Source of the DNA: Candidatus Uhrbacteria bacterium
Lineage (GTDB): Bacteria > Patescibacteriota > Patescibacteriia > 2-12-FULL-60-25
Assembly: GCA_023246325.1 (NCBI GenBank)
Contig: JAHFIO010000055.1
Span: forward strand, 1 to 6,185
Length of the DNA: 6,185 nucleotides
Direction of reading: 5' to 3'
In this document: positions 1 through 5,071 of the stretch, piece by piece
Position numbering within the stretch: position 1 is the stretch's first letter
Layout of the letters: the number at the start of each line of letters is the position of its first letter
Notes under the pieces: model-generated
What the model was told of the DNA's origin: nothing
The model's database searches: none
What the model saw: the letters and a program-made list of their open reading frames with translations, nothing else
Made by a program: the position numbers and the translations under genes

Positions 1-84
1 TTTCAAATCTTCGAATACTGCTTCACTACACCAAAAACACCCTCCACCAAATATAGCGATTTCTGTTTCTGATAGAATGCTCAT
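1..84 (-). CDS. msrA: Peptide methionine (S)-S-oxide reductase MsrA, N-terminal fragment
   Basis: The 28 visible codons, read leftward from the ATG at 84-82, give MSILSETEIAIFGGGCFWCSEAVFEDLK; the gene runs off the left edge. The GGGCFWC block (residues 13-19) is the active-site signature of MsrA, where the first cysteine (C16) is the nucleophile that reduces methionine-S-sulfoxide in proteins and free methionine. The following S-E-A-V-F-x-x-L is also typical. MsrA is normally a cytoplasmic repair enzyme of about 160-210 residues recycled by thioredoxin, so most of the gene lies outside the window. There is no Shine-Dalgarno sequence before this ATG. Another ATG at 94-92 is in a different frame. 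Identification rests on a short but highly specific stretch. Whether it is fused to MsrB cannot be seen. Confidence 0.93.
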   Translation of the reverse strand, partial: MSILSETEIAIFGGGCFWCSEAVFEDLK

Positions 85-95
85 ACTTGTTCATA
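85..95 (-). promoter_or_regulatory. Possible extended -10 directly upstream of msrA
   Basis: On the minus strand TGT-TATGAA (TATGAA at 95-90) resembles an extended -10 element and ends five bases before the msrA ATG. If real, the transcript would begin at or next to the start codon, consistent with the missing Shine-Dalgarno sequence. No convincing -35 box is seen. The match is weak, and AT-rich DNA gives such matches by chance. Confidence 0.25.
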
Positions 96-160
96 ACAAT
101 AACACAATACACCTGTTTTAAAAAGATACTGTACAACACCTTTTTAAAACTCATAATATG

Positions 161-169
161 TGATATACA
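161..169 (+). promoter_or_regulatory. Candidate extended -10 for the flavoprotein gene, leaderless spacing
   Basis: TG-A-TATACA (TG at 161-162, TATACA at 164-169) fits an extended -10 element. Its end is six bases before the ATG at 176, which would put the transcription start on the start codon. No Shine-Dalgarno sequence lies upstream, so a leaderless mRNA is a reasonable reading. The region at -35 is only T/A-rich (141-148). An alternative -10, CATAAT at 152-157, would give a leader of about 12 bases. The rest of the 91-bp divergent gap to msrA (85-175) shows nothing else recognisable. Confidence 0.35.
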
Positions 170-175
170 CTATGC

Positions 176-1414
176 ATGAAAATAGCGATCGTAGGTGCCG
201 GTGCCGCGGGGCTCATGTGTGCTGCAACCATTATAGAACAAAATTCTACTGCAGAAGTTTTTTTGATTGAACAAAATGATGGATTAGGAAAAAAAGTTAT
301 TATTTCAGGAGGAGGTCGTTGCAATGTCACTACAGGCATACAGGATATACGCACCGTACTCACAAAATATCCACGAGGTGGAAAATTTATTATTTCTGCC
401 ATGAATGCATTTCCCCCTTCTGCCGTATATGAATGGTTTGAATCTCATAGTGTCCCTCTCAAAAACGAAGAAGACGATCGTGTATTCCCCATTTCTGACA
501 ATGGGCAGGATATAGTTCATGCCTTTAATACAATATTTCAATCATCACGCATACACGTTATGTTAAAAACACGTGTTGAAAAAATAACAAAAAAATCAAA
601 TCAATTTTTAATTTTTTTACAAAATACTCCTGAACCACTTATATGCGATAAACTTGTTCTTACTACTGGTGGACAAGCCTATCGACATACAGGTTCTACG
701 GGTGATGGATATGCATTCGCTATATCACTTGGTCATACGCTCACAAAACTAGCTCCAAGCTTAAATGCATTTTTTACGTATGAAAATTGGCCCATGGCAA
801 TATCTGGATTGTCATTTCCAAAAGCAACAATATCCTGCCGACGAAAAAAAATATTTTCGTATACTGGACCATTTTTATTTACACATCGAGGAGTAAGCGG
901 ACCTGCAGTTTTTGCACTTTCATCTTTAATTGCTTTTGAAACGTATAATGCAAAACAACCTTTAGCGTTTTTTATTGATCTTTTTCCAGATGAAACAGCG
1001 GATGCACTGATTGAACGATTGCACTTCGTCATAAAATTTCAACCAAAGAAAAGTATTCTAAATACTATAGCAACGATAATTCCAAAATCATTAGCAGAAA
1101 TTCTTTTGCAAGAAATAAAAATCCCAATTCAAAAACATGCAATTGAAATTTCAAAAAAGGAAATATCTGCCTGCATATATTGGCTAAAAGCAATTCCACT
1201 TCATGCAATTGCTCGCGGCGCTGGAGATGAATTTGTCACAGCTGGTGGCATTGATACAACCGAAGTACACCCAAAAACGATGGAATCAAAAATCACTCCT
1301 GGACTATATTTTGCAGGAGAAATTTTAGATATAGACGGGTATACGGGCGGCTTTAATTTACAAGCTTCCTGGGCAACGGGTTTTATAGCTGGTTCAAATC
1401 TAGCGTCTCATTAA
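176..1414 (+). CDS. NAD(P)/FAD-dependent oxidoreductase, BaiN/HI0933 (YhiN) family
   Basis: The 412-aa protein starts with a Rossmann dinucleotide-binding fold: MKIAIVGAGAAGL carries GxGxxG at residues 7-12, with the ribose-binding acidic residue near the end of strand 2 (FLIEQ). The block GKKVIISGGGRCNVT (38-52) is the signature of the HI0933 family. The C-terminus has the matching family blocks TMESK (368-372), GLYFAGEILD (376-385) and DGYTGGFNLQ (387-396), which close the FAD site. Length is normal for the family (about 390-420). Family members are soluble flavoproteins related to BaiN, which acts in bile-acid dehydroxylation, but the substrate of most members is unknown and should not be inferred here. 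The ATG at 176 begins directly at the first beta strand; an out-of-frame ATG lies at 172. There is no Shine-Dalgarno sequence. The 3' end overlaps the convergent ABC-F gene by 32 bp, and no terminator is visible. Confidence 0.93.
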   Translation: MKIAIVGAGAAGLMCAATIIEQNSTAEVFLIEQNDGLGKKVIISGGGRCNVTTGIQDIRTVLTKYPRGGKFIISAMNAFPPSAVYEWFESHSVPLKNEEDDRVFPISDNGQDIVHAFNTIFQSSRIHVMLKTRVEKITKKSNQFLIFLQNTPEPLICDKLVLTTGGQAYRHTGSTGDGYAFAISLGHTLTKLAPSLNAFFTYENWPMAISGLSFPKATISCRRKKIFSYTGPFLFTHRGVSGPAVFALSSLIAFETYNAKQPLAFFIDLFPDETADALIERLHFVIKFQPKKSILNTIATIIPKSLAEILLQEIKIPIQKHAIEISKKEISACIYWLKAIPLHAIARGAGDEFVTAGGIDTTEVHPKTMESKITPGLYFAGEILDIDGYTGGFNLQASWATGFIAGSNLASH

Positions 1415-2840
1415 AATGGATCTGACTCACAAAATCTGGTGCATGGCTTACAACAATTAATGCGCCCGTAAATGCATCTACTGCCTGTGCAATAATAGGA
1501 AGATGACGAAAATTTATATGATTTGTTGGTTCATCTAAAATAAGTAGATGTGGTTTTTGTAATACGAACCGTGCAAAACATAATAATCCTTTTTGCCCCT
1601 CGCTTAATGAACCAATTTTATTTTTAATAATTTTTCCCGTAAGAAGAAATTCCGCGGCCGTAGCGCGCAATACTTCATTATTTGGTGCTTCCATAACGGA
1701 CATCAAAGAATCGTACGCGGTTTGATCATATTCTAAACCAGAAAAATCTTGACGATAATACCCTATTTTTATTTCTGCACCATGTCGTACTCCTTCATCA
1801 GACGCTTCTGCGATTGTTTTCAATAATGTTGTTTTTCCAATTCCATTTGGACCCGTTATTAATAAACGACGTCCTTTACGTAAAACGATATCTACTTCTT
1901 TTCTCTGTGCATCTCCATTTCGAATAATATTCACCGAAGATAATTCCACAATCTTCTCTGCATAATCTGGTGAAGGCATACTAAAATCTCTTATTGTTTT
2001 ATCATCTGTACGAATATCCACAACTTCCTCTTCCGCTTCTTCAATTTGATCTCGTAATTTACTCGCAAGCTTTCTCATTTTTCCTCCTTTATTGGCAAAA
2101 AAATTGACTTTATCTTTACGATCTTGAATTTCTTTTAACGCGCGCGCATTTTGCATACGTTCCCGTTCAATACGGGCAGCAATTTCTTCTAATGCATCAT
2201 AATACGTACCAATATATTGATCTACTTTATGTGTTTTTGCATCTAAATATAAAACCCCTTCTGTAAATGTATTTAAAAAATCTGCATCATGCGAAATAAC
2301 TAAAACCGTTTTTGGATACATGATGAGAAATGACGTTAAATGCTCTATACCTGATGCATCTAAATTATTTGTTGGTTCGTCTAATAAGAGAATATCTGGA
2401 TTTTGTATAAGTGCATACGCTAATAATAAACGCGCCTGCTGTCCACCTGAAAAATCTTTAATTTGTTTTTCTAATCCTGCAGTCAAATTCACCGTTTCTA
2501 ATACAGTCGCAATACGTTTATCTAAATCATATAATTTTTCTGAAAATGCTTGCACAAAATATTCTCGAATTGTTTTCAATAAATTTTCACGTGCCATTAC
2601 TTGCAATCCAATTGCTATCTTCGCATCTTTCTGAATATGAACTGCACCTTCTCGTGGCTTCAATTCTCCCGTTATCAATTTACATATCGTACTTTTCCCT
2701 GCACCGTTTTGTCCCATCACCGTAATTTTCGCATTCTCACGCACAGAAAAATCCACCTCTTCCATAAGTGGATGGTCTTCATCATAGCCATATGTCACGC
2801 CACTAAAGCGCACAATGACATTGCCGTGATCCGTAGACAT
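1383..2840 (-). CDS. ABC-F family ATPase (ribosome-associated type), arm-less
   Basis: The 485-aa protein holds two ABC ATPase domains in one chain with no membrane segments, the ABC-F layout. NBD1: Walker A GQNGAGKST (43-51), signature FSGGQQ (130-135), Walker B LLLDEPTN (151-158, catalytic E155) and switch H174. NBD2: Walker A GPNGIGKTT (320-328), signature LSEGQ (402-406), Walker B LILDEPTNH (424-431, E427) and switch H456. Between them lies a charged helical linker (about 205-280), the place of the P-site tRNA interaction motif in ABC-F translation factors. Only about 80 residues separate Walker A from the signature in each domain, so the 'arm' insertion of EttA-type proteins is absent; at 485 aa the protein is short for the family. 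The usual H-L-D after the second DEPTN is H-I-N. ABC-F proteins bind the ribosome, as translation factors or antibiotic protection proteins; which applies cannot be told. No SD precedes the ATG. Confidence 0.93.
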   Translation of the reverse strand: MSTDHGNVIVRFSGVTYGYDEDHPLMEEVDFSVRENAKITVMGQNGAGKSTICKLITGELKPREGAVHIQKDAKIAIGLQVMARENLLKTIREYFVQAFSEKLYDLDKRIATVLETVNLTAGLEKQIKDFSGGQQARLLLAYALIQNPDILLLDEPTNNLDASGIEHLTSFLIMYPKTVLVISHDADFLNTFTEGVLYLDAKTHKVDQYIGTYYDALEEIAARIERERMQNARALKEIQDRKDKVNFFANKGGKMRKLASKLRDQIEEAEEEVVDIRTDDKTIRDFSMPSPDYAEKIVELSSVNIIRNGDAQRKEVDIVLRKGRRLLITGPNGIGKTTLLKTIAEASDEGVRHGAEIKIGYYRQDFSGLEYDQTAYDSLMSVMEAPNNEVLRATAAEFLLTGKIIKNKIGSLSEGQKGLLCFARFVLQKPHLLILDEPTNHINFRHLPIIAQAVDAFTGALIVVSHAPDFVSQIHFNETLDLNQL

Positions 2841-2848
2841 ATGAGTGC

Positions 2849-2879
2849 ATAGTACACCATATAATGCTCTTTATGGCAA
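2849..2879 (-). promoter_or_regulatory. Candidate promoter of the ABC-F gene, near-leaderless
   Basis: On the minus strand TTGCCA (2879-2874, 5 of 6 to the -35 consensus) is followed after 17 bp by TGTACT (2856-2851), or after 19 bp by TACTAT (2854-2849). Either -10 would start transcription within a few bases of the ATG at 2840, in keeping with the missing Shine-Dalgarno site. The -10 match is modest (4 of 6). Confidence 0.4.
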
Positions 2880-2882
2880 GGT

Positions 2883-2910
2883 CTGCATCCTGTCGAAATA
2901 TATGCAGGAT
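2883..2910. repeat. Inverted pair of the GCAGGAT word upstream of the ABC-F gene
   Basis: ATCCTG (2887-2892) and CAGGAT (2905-2910) are perfect inverted copies separated by 12 bases. An overlapping alternative stem is CTGCAT (2883-2888) with ATGCAG (2902-2907). The right half carries the full window-wide word GCAGGAT (2904-2910); the left half is the variant CGACAGGAT on the minus strand. It sits between the terminator of the 80-aa gene and the ABC-F promoter. With no T-tract it is a poor intrinsic terminator. Confidence 0.5.
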
Positions 2911-2912
2911 AT

Positions 2913-2939
2913 AAAAAAATAAACGTGTTTTACACGTTT
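2913..2939 (-). terminator. Intrinsic terminator of the 80-aa gene
   Basis: Arms AAACGTGT (2921-2928) and ACACGTTT (2932-2939) form a perfect 8-bp stem with a 3-base loop. On the minus strand the stem is followed by A and then seven Ts (2919-2913). The TAA stop codon of the 80-aa gene (2932-2930) lies in the loop and first base pair, so the hairpin's upstream arm is coding sequence. Confidence 0.85.
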
Positions 2940-3172
2940 GAGGTTAAAGAGCATCCTGCACAAATACACTGTGTAATGTCTTCATTTTGCTTTGTTTTAC
3001 TTGCGCTCAGACTCCCACTCCCCTTAGAAACAACCTGACAAACGCCCCATGAAACAATACAGTAACTTCCATCTGTAAAATTCACTCGAACAGCTTCTAG
3101 GCTTTGAAATACTTTACCTGAATATCTGACAGTAAAACCATTATGATGAATGACTTGCTGTGACGCGTTCAT
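2930..3172 (-). CDS. Small cysteine-containing hypothetical protein, 80 aa
   Basis: I do not recognise this protein. Starting at the ATG at 3172 (MNASQQVIHH) it has 80 residues. Residues 7-48 alternate polar and hydrophobic positions like a small beta-sheet domain, followed by a Ser/Gly/Lys-rich spacer (49-63) and a C-terminal C-I-C-A-G-C tail (C69, C71, C74). With C38 and C45 there are five cysteines, so metal binding or disulfide chemistry is possible but unproven. No signal peptide or membrane segment is seen. The ATG is preferred because AGAGAG (3183-3178) lies five bases upstream as a Shine-Dalgarno-like site; a TTG at 3193 would add seven residues. The gene is likely real because it has this ribosome site, a possible -10 and a strong terminator that overlaps its stop codon. 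It is flanked by its own terminator and that of the TraB-like gene, so it appears to be transcribed alone. Confidence 0.7.
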   Translation of the reverse strand: MNASQQVIHHNGFTVRYSGKVFQSLEAVRVNFTDGSYCIVSWGVCQVVSKGSGSLSASKTKQNEDITQCICAGCSLTSNV

Positions 3173-3198
3173 GGGAACTCTCTTTCTGCACAAACGCT

Positions 3199-3204
3199 AT
3201 CATA
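3199..3204 (-). promoter_or_regulatory. Possible -10 element of the 80-aa gene
   Basis: TATGAT on the minus strand (3204-3199) matches 5 of 6 bases of the -10 consensus and lies 26 bases before the ATG at 3172, giving a leader of about 20 bases that includes AGAGAG. There is no clear -35 box. A second option is TGT-TATATA slightly upstream. The promoter would sit immediately downstream of the TraB-like gene's terminator. Confidence 0.35.
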
Positions 3205-3223
3205 TTCATATATAACATGCAAA

Positions 3224-3250
3224 TAAAAAAGACCGCCATTACGTGCGGTC
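3224..3250 (-). terminator. Intrinsic terminator of the TraB-like gene
   Basis: GACCGC (3231-3236) and GCGGTC (3245-3250) form a 6-bp GC-rich stem around an 8-base loop. On the minus strand the stem is followed by TTTTTT-A-TTT (3230-3221). The TAA stop of the TraB-like gene (3241-3239) lies inside the loop. Confidence 0.85.
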
Positions 3251-4111
3251 CAATAAAACTTTCCAAGAATACTTCCTATCCGTATATGCCGTATACCAAT
3301 CTCGGCTTACTTCCGTATATCCCATTTTTTTCAAATCAGCAGACATTCCAGAAAAATGCCCTGCACCCCAAATAGTAATGATGTCAGTCTGCAAAGCATA
3401 TGCTTCGATTGCTTGTACGGCGATGGCATTCCGTTTATCCAAAATTACATGCTGATATATTTTTCTTTTTTTTGAAAAATATGCTACGACATCTAAGATA
3501 CTCGTGAGCGCATGAAAATGACAAAATGCTTTATTCAAAGTCCATCTTACAATAGCATCATTTTTTCCATCAAGAAGTGGATTTTGAAGCTTAGTATTTT
3601 CAGAATAAAGCGTTTGATTATGCTCAGCAAATAATTTGACCAATTCAACATTTCGCATATCTGTTCGCTTCCACGATTTGTCATAAGACAATCCATGTTT
3701 TTGATTCTGCAAATTCAGCAGCATCCCGATTTCACGAATTTTTTTAAATGAATAATGAAATTGCTTCGCAATTAATTTTTCTTTTTTCGTGAGCGACTTC
3801 CATTCCGTCCATGTCATTCTACCAACACCTTCATACAAAATGGTATAAGCAGGATGTACATCAATAAATGACTGTAGCGCTTCAAAATATTTCGCATCTG
3901 CCATATGTATGACACCAATAAATATAACGGTGCGTTTTGTTTCAGGATGTTCGAAATATACGACAGGAGTTTGCAATTCTCCATCGCGATTCCGTATTGA
4001 CCTTGTAAAAAACGTATTTACTATTTTTGAAAATACGAAATAGGCAGGATATAGTACAGCGCAACACATAAGACCAATCACCATACCAATACGTTCAATT
4101 CTCTTTTTCAT
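3239..4111 (-). CDS. TraB/GumN (TIKI-like) family protein with N-terminal membrane anchor
   Basis: The 290-aa protein starts at the ATG at 4111, chosen because AAGGAG (4123-4118) is six bases upstream; the frame stays open to an ATG at 4177, but that codon lies upstream of the predicted -10. Residues 1-7 are basic and about 8-27 are hydrophobic with no lipobox, indicating a signal anchor. The rest carries the TraB/TIKI superfamily marks in order: GVIH (66-69, a GxxH motif) after a beta strand, a conserved glutamate in ILYEG (E94), W-x-x-x-D-M (147-152), D-x-R-N (225-228) and W-G-A-G-H (248-252), followed by a helix and L-K-K-x-G-Y. Animal TIKI is a metal-dependent protease; bacterial members are mostly uncharacterised, so protease activity is only a possibility. 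Which side of the membrane the domain faces is unknown. The gene has its own promoter and terminator. Confidence 0.82.
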   Translation of the reverse strand: MKKRIERIGMVIGLMCCAVLYPAYFVFSKIVNTFFTRSIRNRDGELQTPVVYFEHPETKRTVIFIGVIHMADAKYFEALQSFIDVHPAYTILYEGVGRMTWTEWKSLTKKEKLIAKQFHYSFKKIREIGMLLNLQNQKHGLSYDKSWKRTDMRNVELVKLFAEHNQTLYSENTKLQNPLLDGKNDAIVRWTLNKAFCHFHALTSILDVVAYFSKKRKIYQHVILDKRNAIAVQAIEAYALQTDIITIWGAGHFSGMSADLKKMGYTEVSRDWYTAYTDRKYSWKVLLDRT

Positions 4112-4117
4112 TACATA

Positions 4118-4123
4118 CTCCTT
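4118..4123 (-). promoter_or_regulatory. Ribosome binding site deciding the TraB-like gene start
   Basis: AAGGAG on the minus strand is six bases before the ATG at 4111. This strong Shine-Dalgarno match selects the MKKRIERIG start over an in-frame ATG 22 codons upstream, which has none. Confidence 0.85.
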
Positions 4124-4155
4124 TTTCAGTTTGTGAATGTGCGAGACTCGATAGA

Positions 4156-4184
4156 GTGATATCAAATTTTTTGTCATTCGTCAA
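4156..4184 (-). promoter_or_regulatory. Promoter of the TraB-like gene
   Basis: On the minus strand TTGACG (4184-4179, 5 of 6) is spaced 17 bp from TATCAC (4161-4156), which is preceded by TG-A to make an extended -10. Transcription would begin near 4149, leaving a leader of about 38 bases that contains the AAGGAG site. The element lies between the GIN gene's terminator and the TraB-like start. Confidence 0.6.
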
Positions 4185-4214
4185 TAACCAATATCCTGCC
4201 GAAATTTTAGAGAC

Positions 4215-4242
4215 AAAAAAAGTGGGCTCGTATCAGCCCACT
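4215..4242 (-). terminator. Intrinsic terminator of the GIN-repeat gene
   Basis: AGTGGGCT (4221-4228) and AGCCCACT (4235-4242) make a perfect 8-bp stem with a 6-base loop. On the minus strand it runs straight into a T-tract (4221-4215). The TGA stop codon (4235-4233) sits at the loop edge of the hairpin, which also supports TGA being read as stop in this organism. Confidence 0.9.
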
Positions 4243-5003
4243 CGAATTTTTCCCACACCCGTATTTGTTTTAGAGCAATGACTCGTGACTTTGGCAACGC
4301 GGATATCGCCAGTACCCGTCGTTGTAAGATTAGCCATTTCACATGTCCCACGAAAATCAAAATCACCAGTTCCAGAACTATGAACACTTAAAATGCTCAC
4401 ATTTCCACTTGCAATATCCACATCACCGGTTCCAGTGATTTGTACATGCAGAACATCCGTAATTTCAGTGATGTGAACATTCGTCGTTCCGCTAATCTGA
4501 ATCTCTGCTCTACGCATACGACCACATTGTACTTCACCGACAAGATTCGCGTTCAAAAGCAATACACCATCAATATCACCGATATGCGCATCACCAGAAA
4601 GACCGCTCATAGTTATGTTAATCCCGAGTGGCACGGAAACAACCAAGGTTGCCTTGGATGTCTGCACGGCATTATCTCCCTTCTGCAATTGACCATTGAT
4701 ATATACTTGGCCATTAATAACAGACACAGAAACGTTGCCTGTAGAAACCGCTACACTTCCGCGGCCTATGGCAACTGCACGCGCCGATATATGAGCACCT
4801 TGATTTGCAGATGAAATTTCAAATACACCGTTTTTCAATTCCATACATGTATATTTTTCAACCAACTCTTTTGGGCCGGTGAGGTTATACATAATATACT
4901 TGGAATTTGCGACTTGAATCCGTATATCAGCATTGCAATTTTTCAAAACAAGAGTATGCGCTTCTTGTTTCGTGGACCCGGACTTTTCGATAATAGTTTC
5001 CAT
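4233..5003 (-). CDS. GIN/DUF2807-like beta-helix repeat protein without signal peptide
   Basis: The 256-aa protein begins METIIEKSGS at the ATG at 5003, chosen because AAGGAG lies five bases upstream; an ATG 13 codons earlier lacks such a site. From about residue 133 the sequence repeats every 19-20 residues with small polar turns: SGLSGD (133-138), SGTTN (171-175), TGTGD (190-194), SGTGD (210-214), TGTGD (229-233) and TGVGK (248-252). Between turns run alternating V/I strands. This is the pattern of the putative adhesin head GIN domain (DUF2807) and DUF4097-type right-handed beta-helices. Those proteins are usually exported or membrane-linked, but here no signal peptide, membrane segment or sorting motif is visible, so the protein looks cytoplasmic or exported by an unseen route. 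Cysteines occur at 23, 53, 160, 221 and 243. It ends abruptly after the last repeat. The gene has its own promoter and terminator. Its function is unknown. Confidence 0.75.
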   Translation of the reverse strand: METIIEKSGSTKQEAHTLVLKNCNADIRIQVANSKYIMYNLTGPKELVEKYTCMELKNGVFEISSANQGAHISARAVAIGRGSVAVSTGNVSVSVINGQVYINGQLQKGDNAVQTSKATLVVSVPLGINITMSGLSGDAHIGDIDGVLLLNANLVGEVQCGRMRRAEIQISGTTNVHITEITDVLHVQITGTGDVDIASGNVSILSVHSSGTGDFDFRGTCEMANLTTTGTGDIRVAKVTSHCSKTNTGVGKIRVG

Positions 5004-5008
5004 ATGAA

Positions 5009-5014
5009 CTCCTT
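5009..5014 (-). promoter_or_regulatory. Ribosome binding site of the GIN-repeat gene
   Basis: AAGGAG on the minus strand lies five bases before the ATG at 5003 and decides in favour of that start over the in-frame ATG at 5042. Confidence 0.85.
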
Positions 5015-5035
5015 TGTGAAAGTGCCTTTCGAACT

Positions 5036-5064
5036 TTGGCAATCTAGCAAAAATAAGCTAATAT
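5036..5064 (+). promoter_or_regulatory. Candidate gre promoter, giving a leaderless mRNA
   Basis: TTGGCA (5036-5041, 5 of 6) and TAATAT (5059-5064, 4 of 6) are spaced by exactly 17 bp. The -10 ends seven bases before the ATG at 5072, so the RNA would begin at that AUG. This agrees with the absence of a Shine-Dalgarno site. The element occupies the same DNA as the oppositely oriented GIN-gene promoter. Confidence 0.5.
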
Positions 5065-5069
5065 GTCAA
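5041..5069 (-). promoter_or_regulatory. Promoter of the GIN-repeat gene
   Basis: On the minus strand a perfect TTGACA (5069-5064) is followed after 17 bp by TAGATT (5046-5041), preceded by TG-C as an extended -10. Transcription would start near 5034, leaving a leader of about 31 bases that contains AAGGAG. It is the best sigma-70-type promoter in the window. It overlaps the first codons of the divergent gre gene. Confidence 0.7.
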
Positions 5070-5071
5070 GT

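Noticed and set aside
843..860. Hairpin-like CGAAAA...TTTTCG stretch
   Set aside because: It is A-rich coding sequence in the middle of the flavoprotein gene and has no regulatory context.
733..1032. Minus-strand open frame of 99 codons
   Set aside because: It lies wholly inside the flavoprotein gene, has no ribosome site, and its protein shows no recognisable domain.
4112..4177. A 22-codon upstream extension of the TraB-like gene, starting at the ATG at 4177
   Set aside because: It has no Shine-Dalgarno site, its ATG lies between the predicted -35 and -10 elements, and AAGGAG stands at the right distance before the ATG at 4111.
4233..4235. TGA recoded as glycine or tryptophan, as in some small-genome bacteria
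   Set aside because: No gene contains an in-frame TGA, tryptophans are TGG, and the only gene-ending TGA coincides with an intrinsic terminator.
4313..4620. Repetitive DNA with recurring 'ccagt/ccggt' words, considered as a tandem repeat or CRISPR-like array
   Set aside because: The repeats are irregular in DNA and follow the 19-20-residue protein repeat of the GIN-type gene.
5004..5042. A 13-codon upstream extension of the GIN-repeat gene
   Set aside because: AAGGAG precedes the ATG at 5003, and the longer start would fall upstream of the likely transcription start near 5034.
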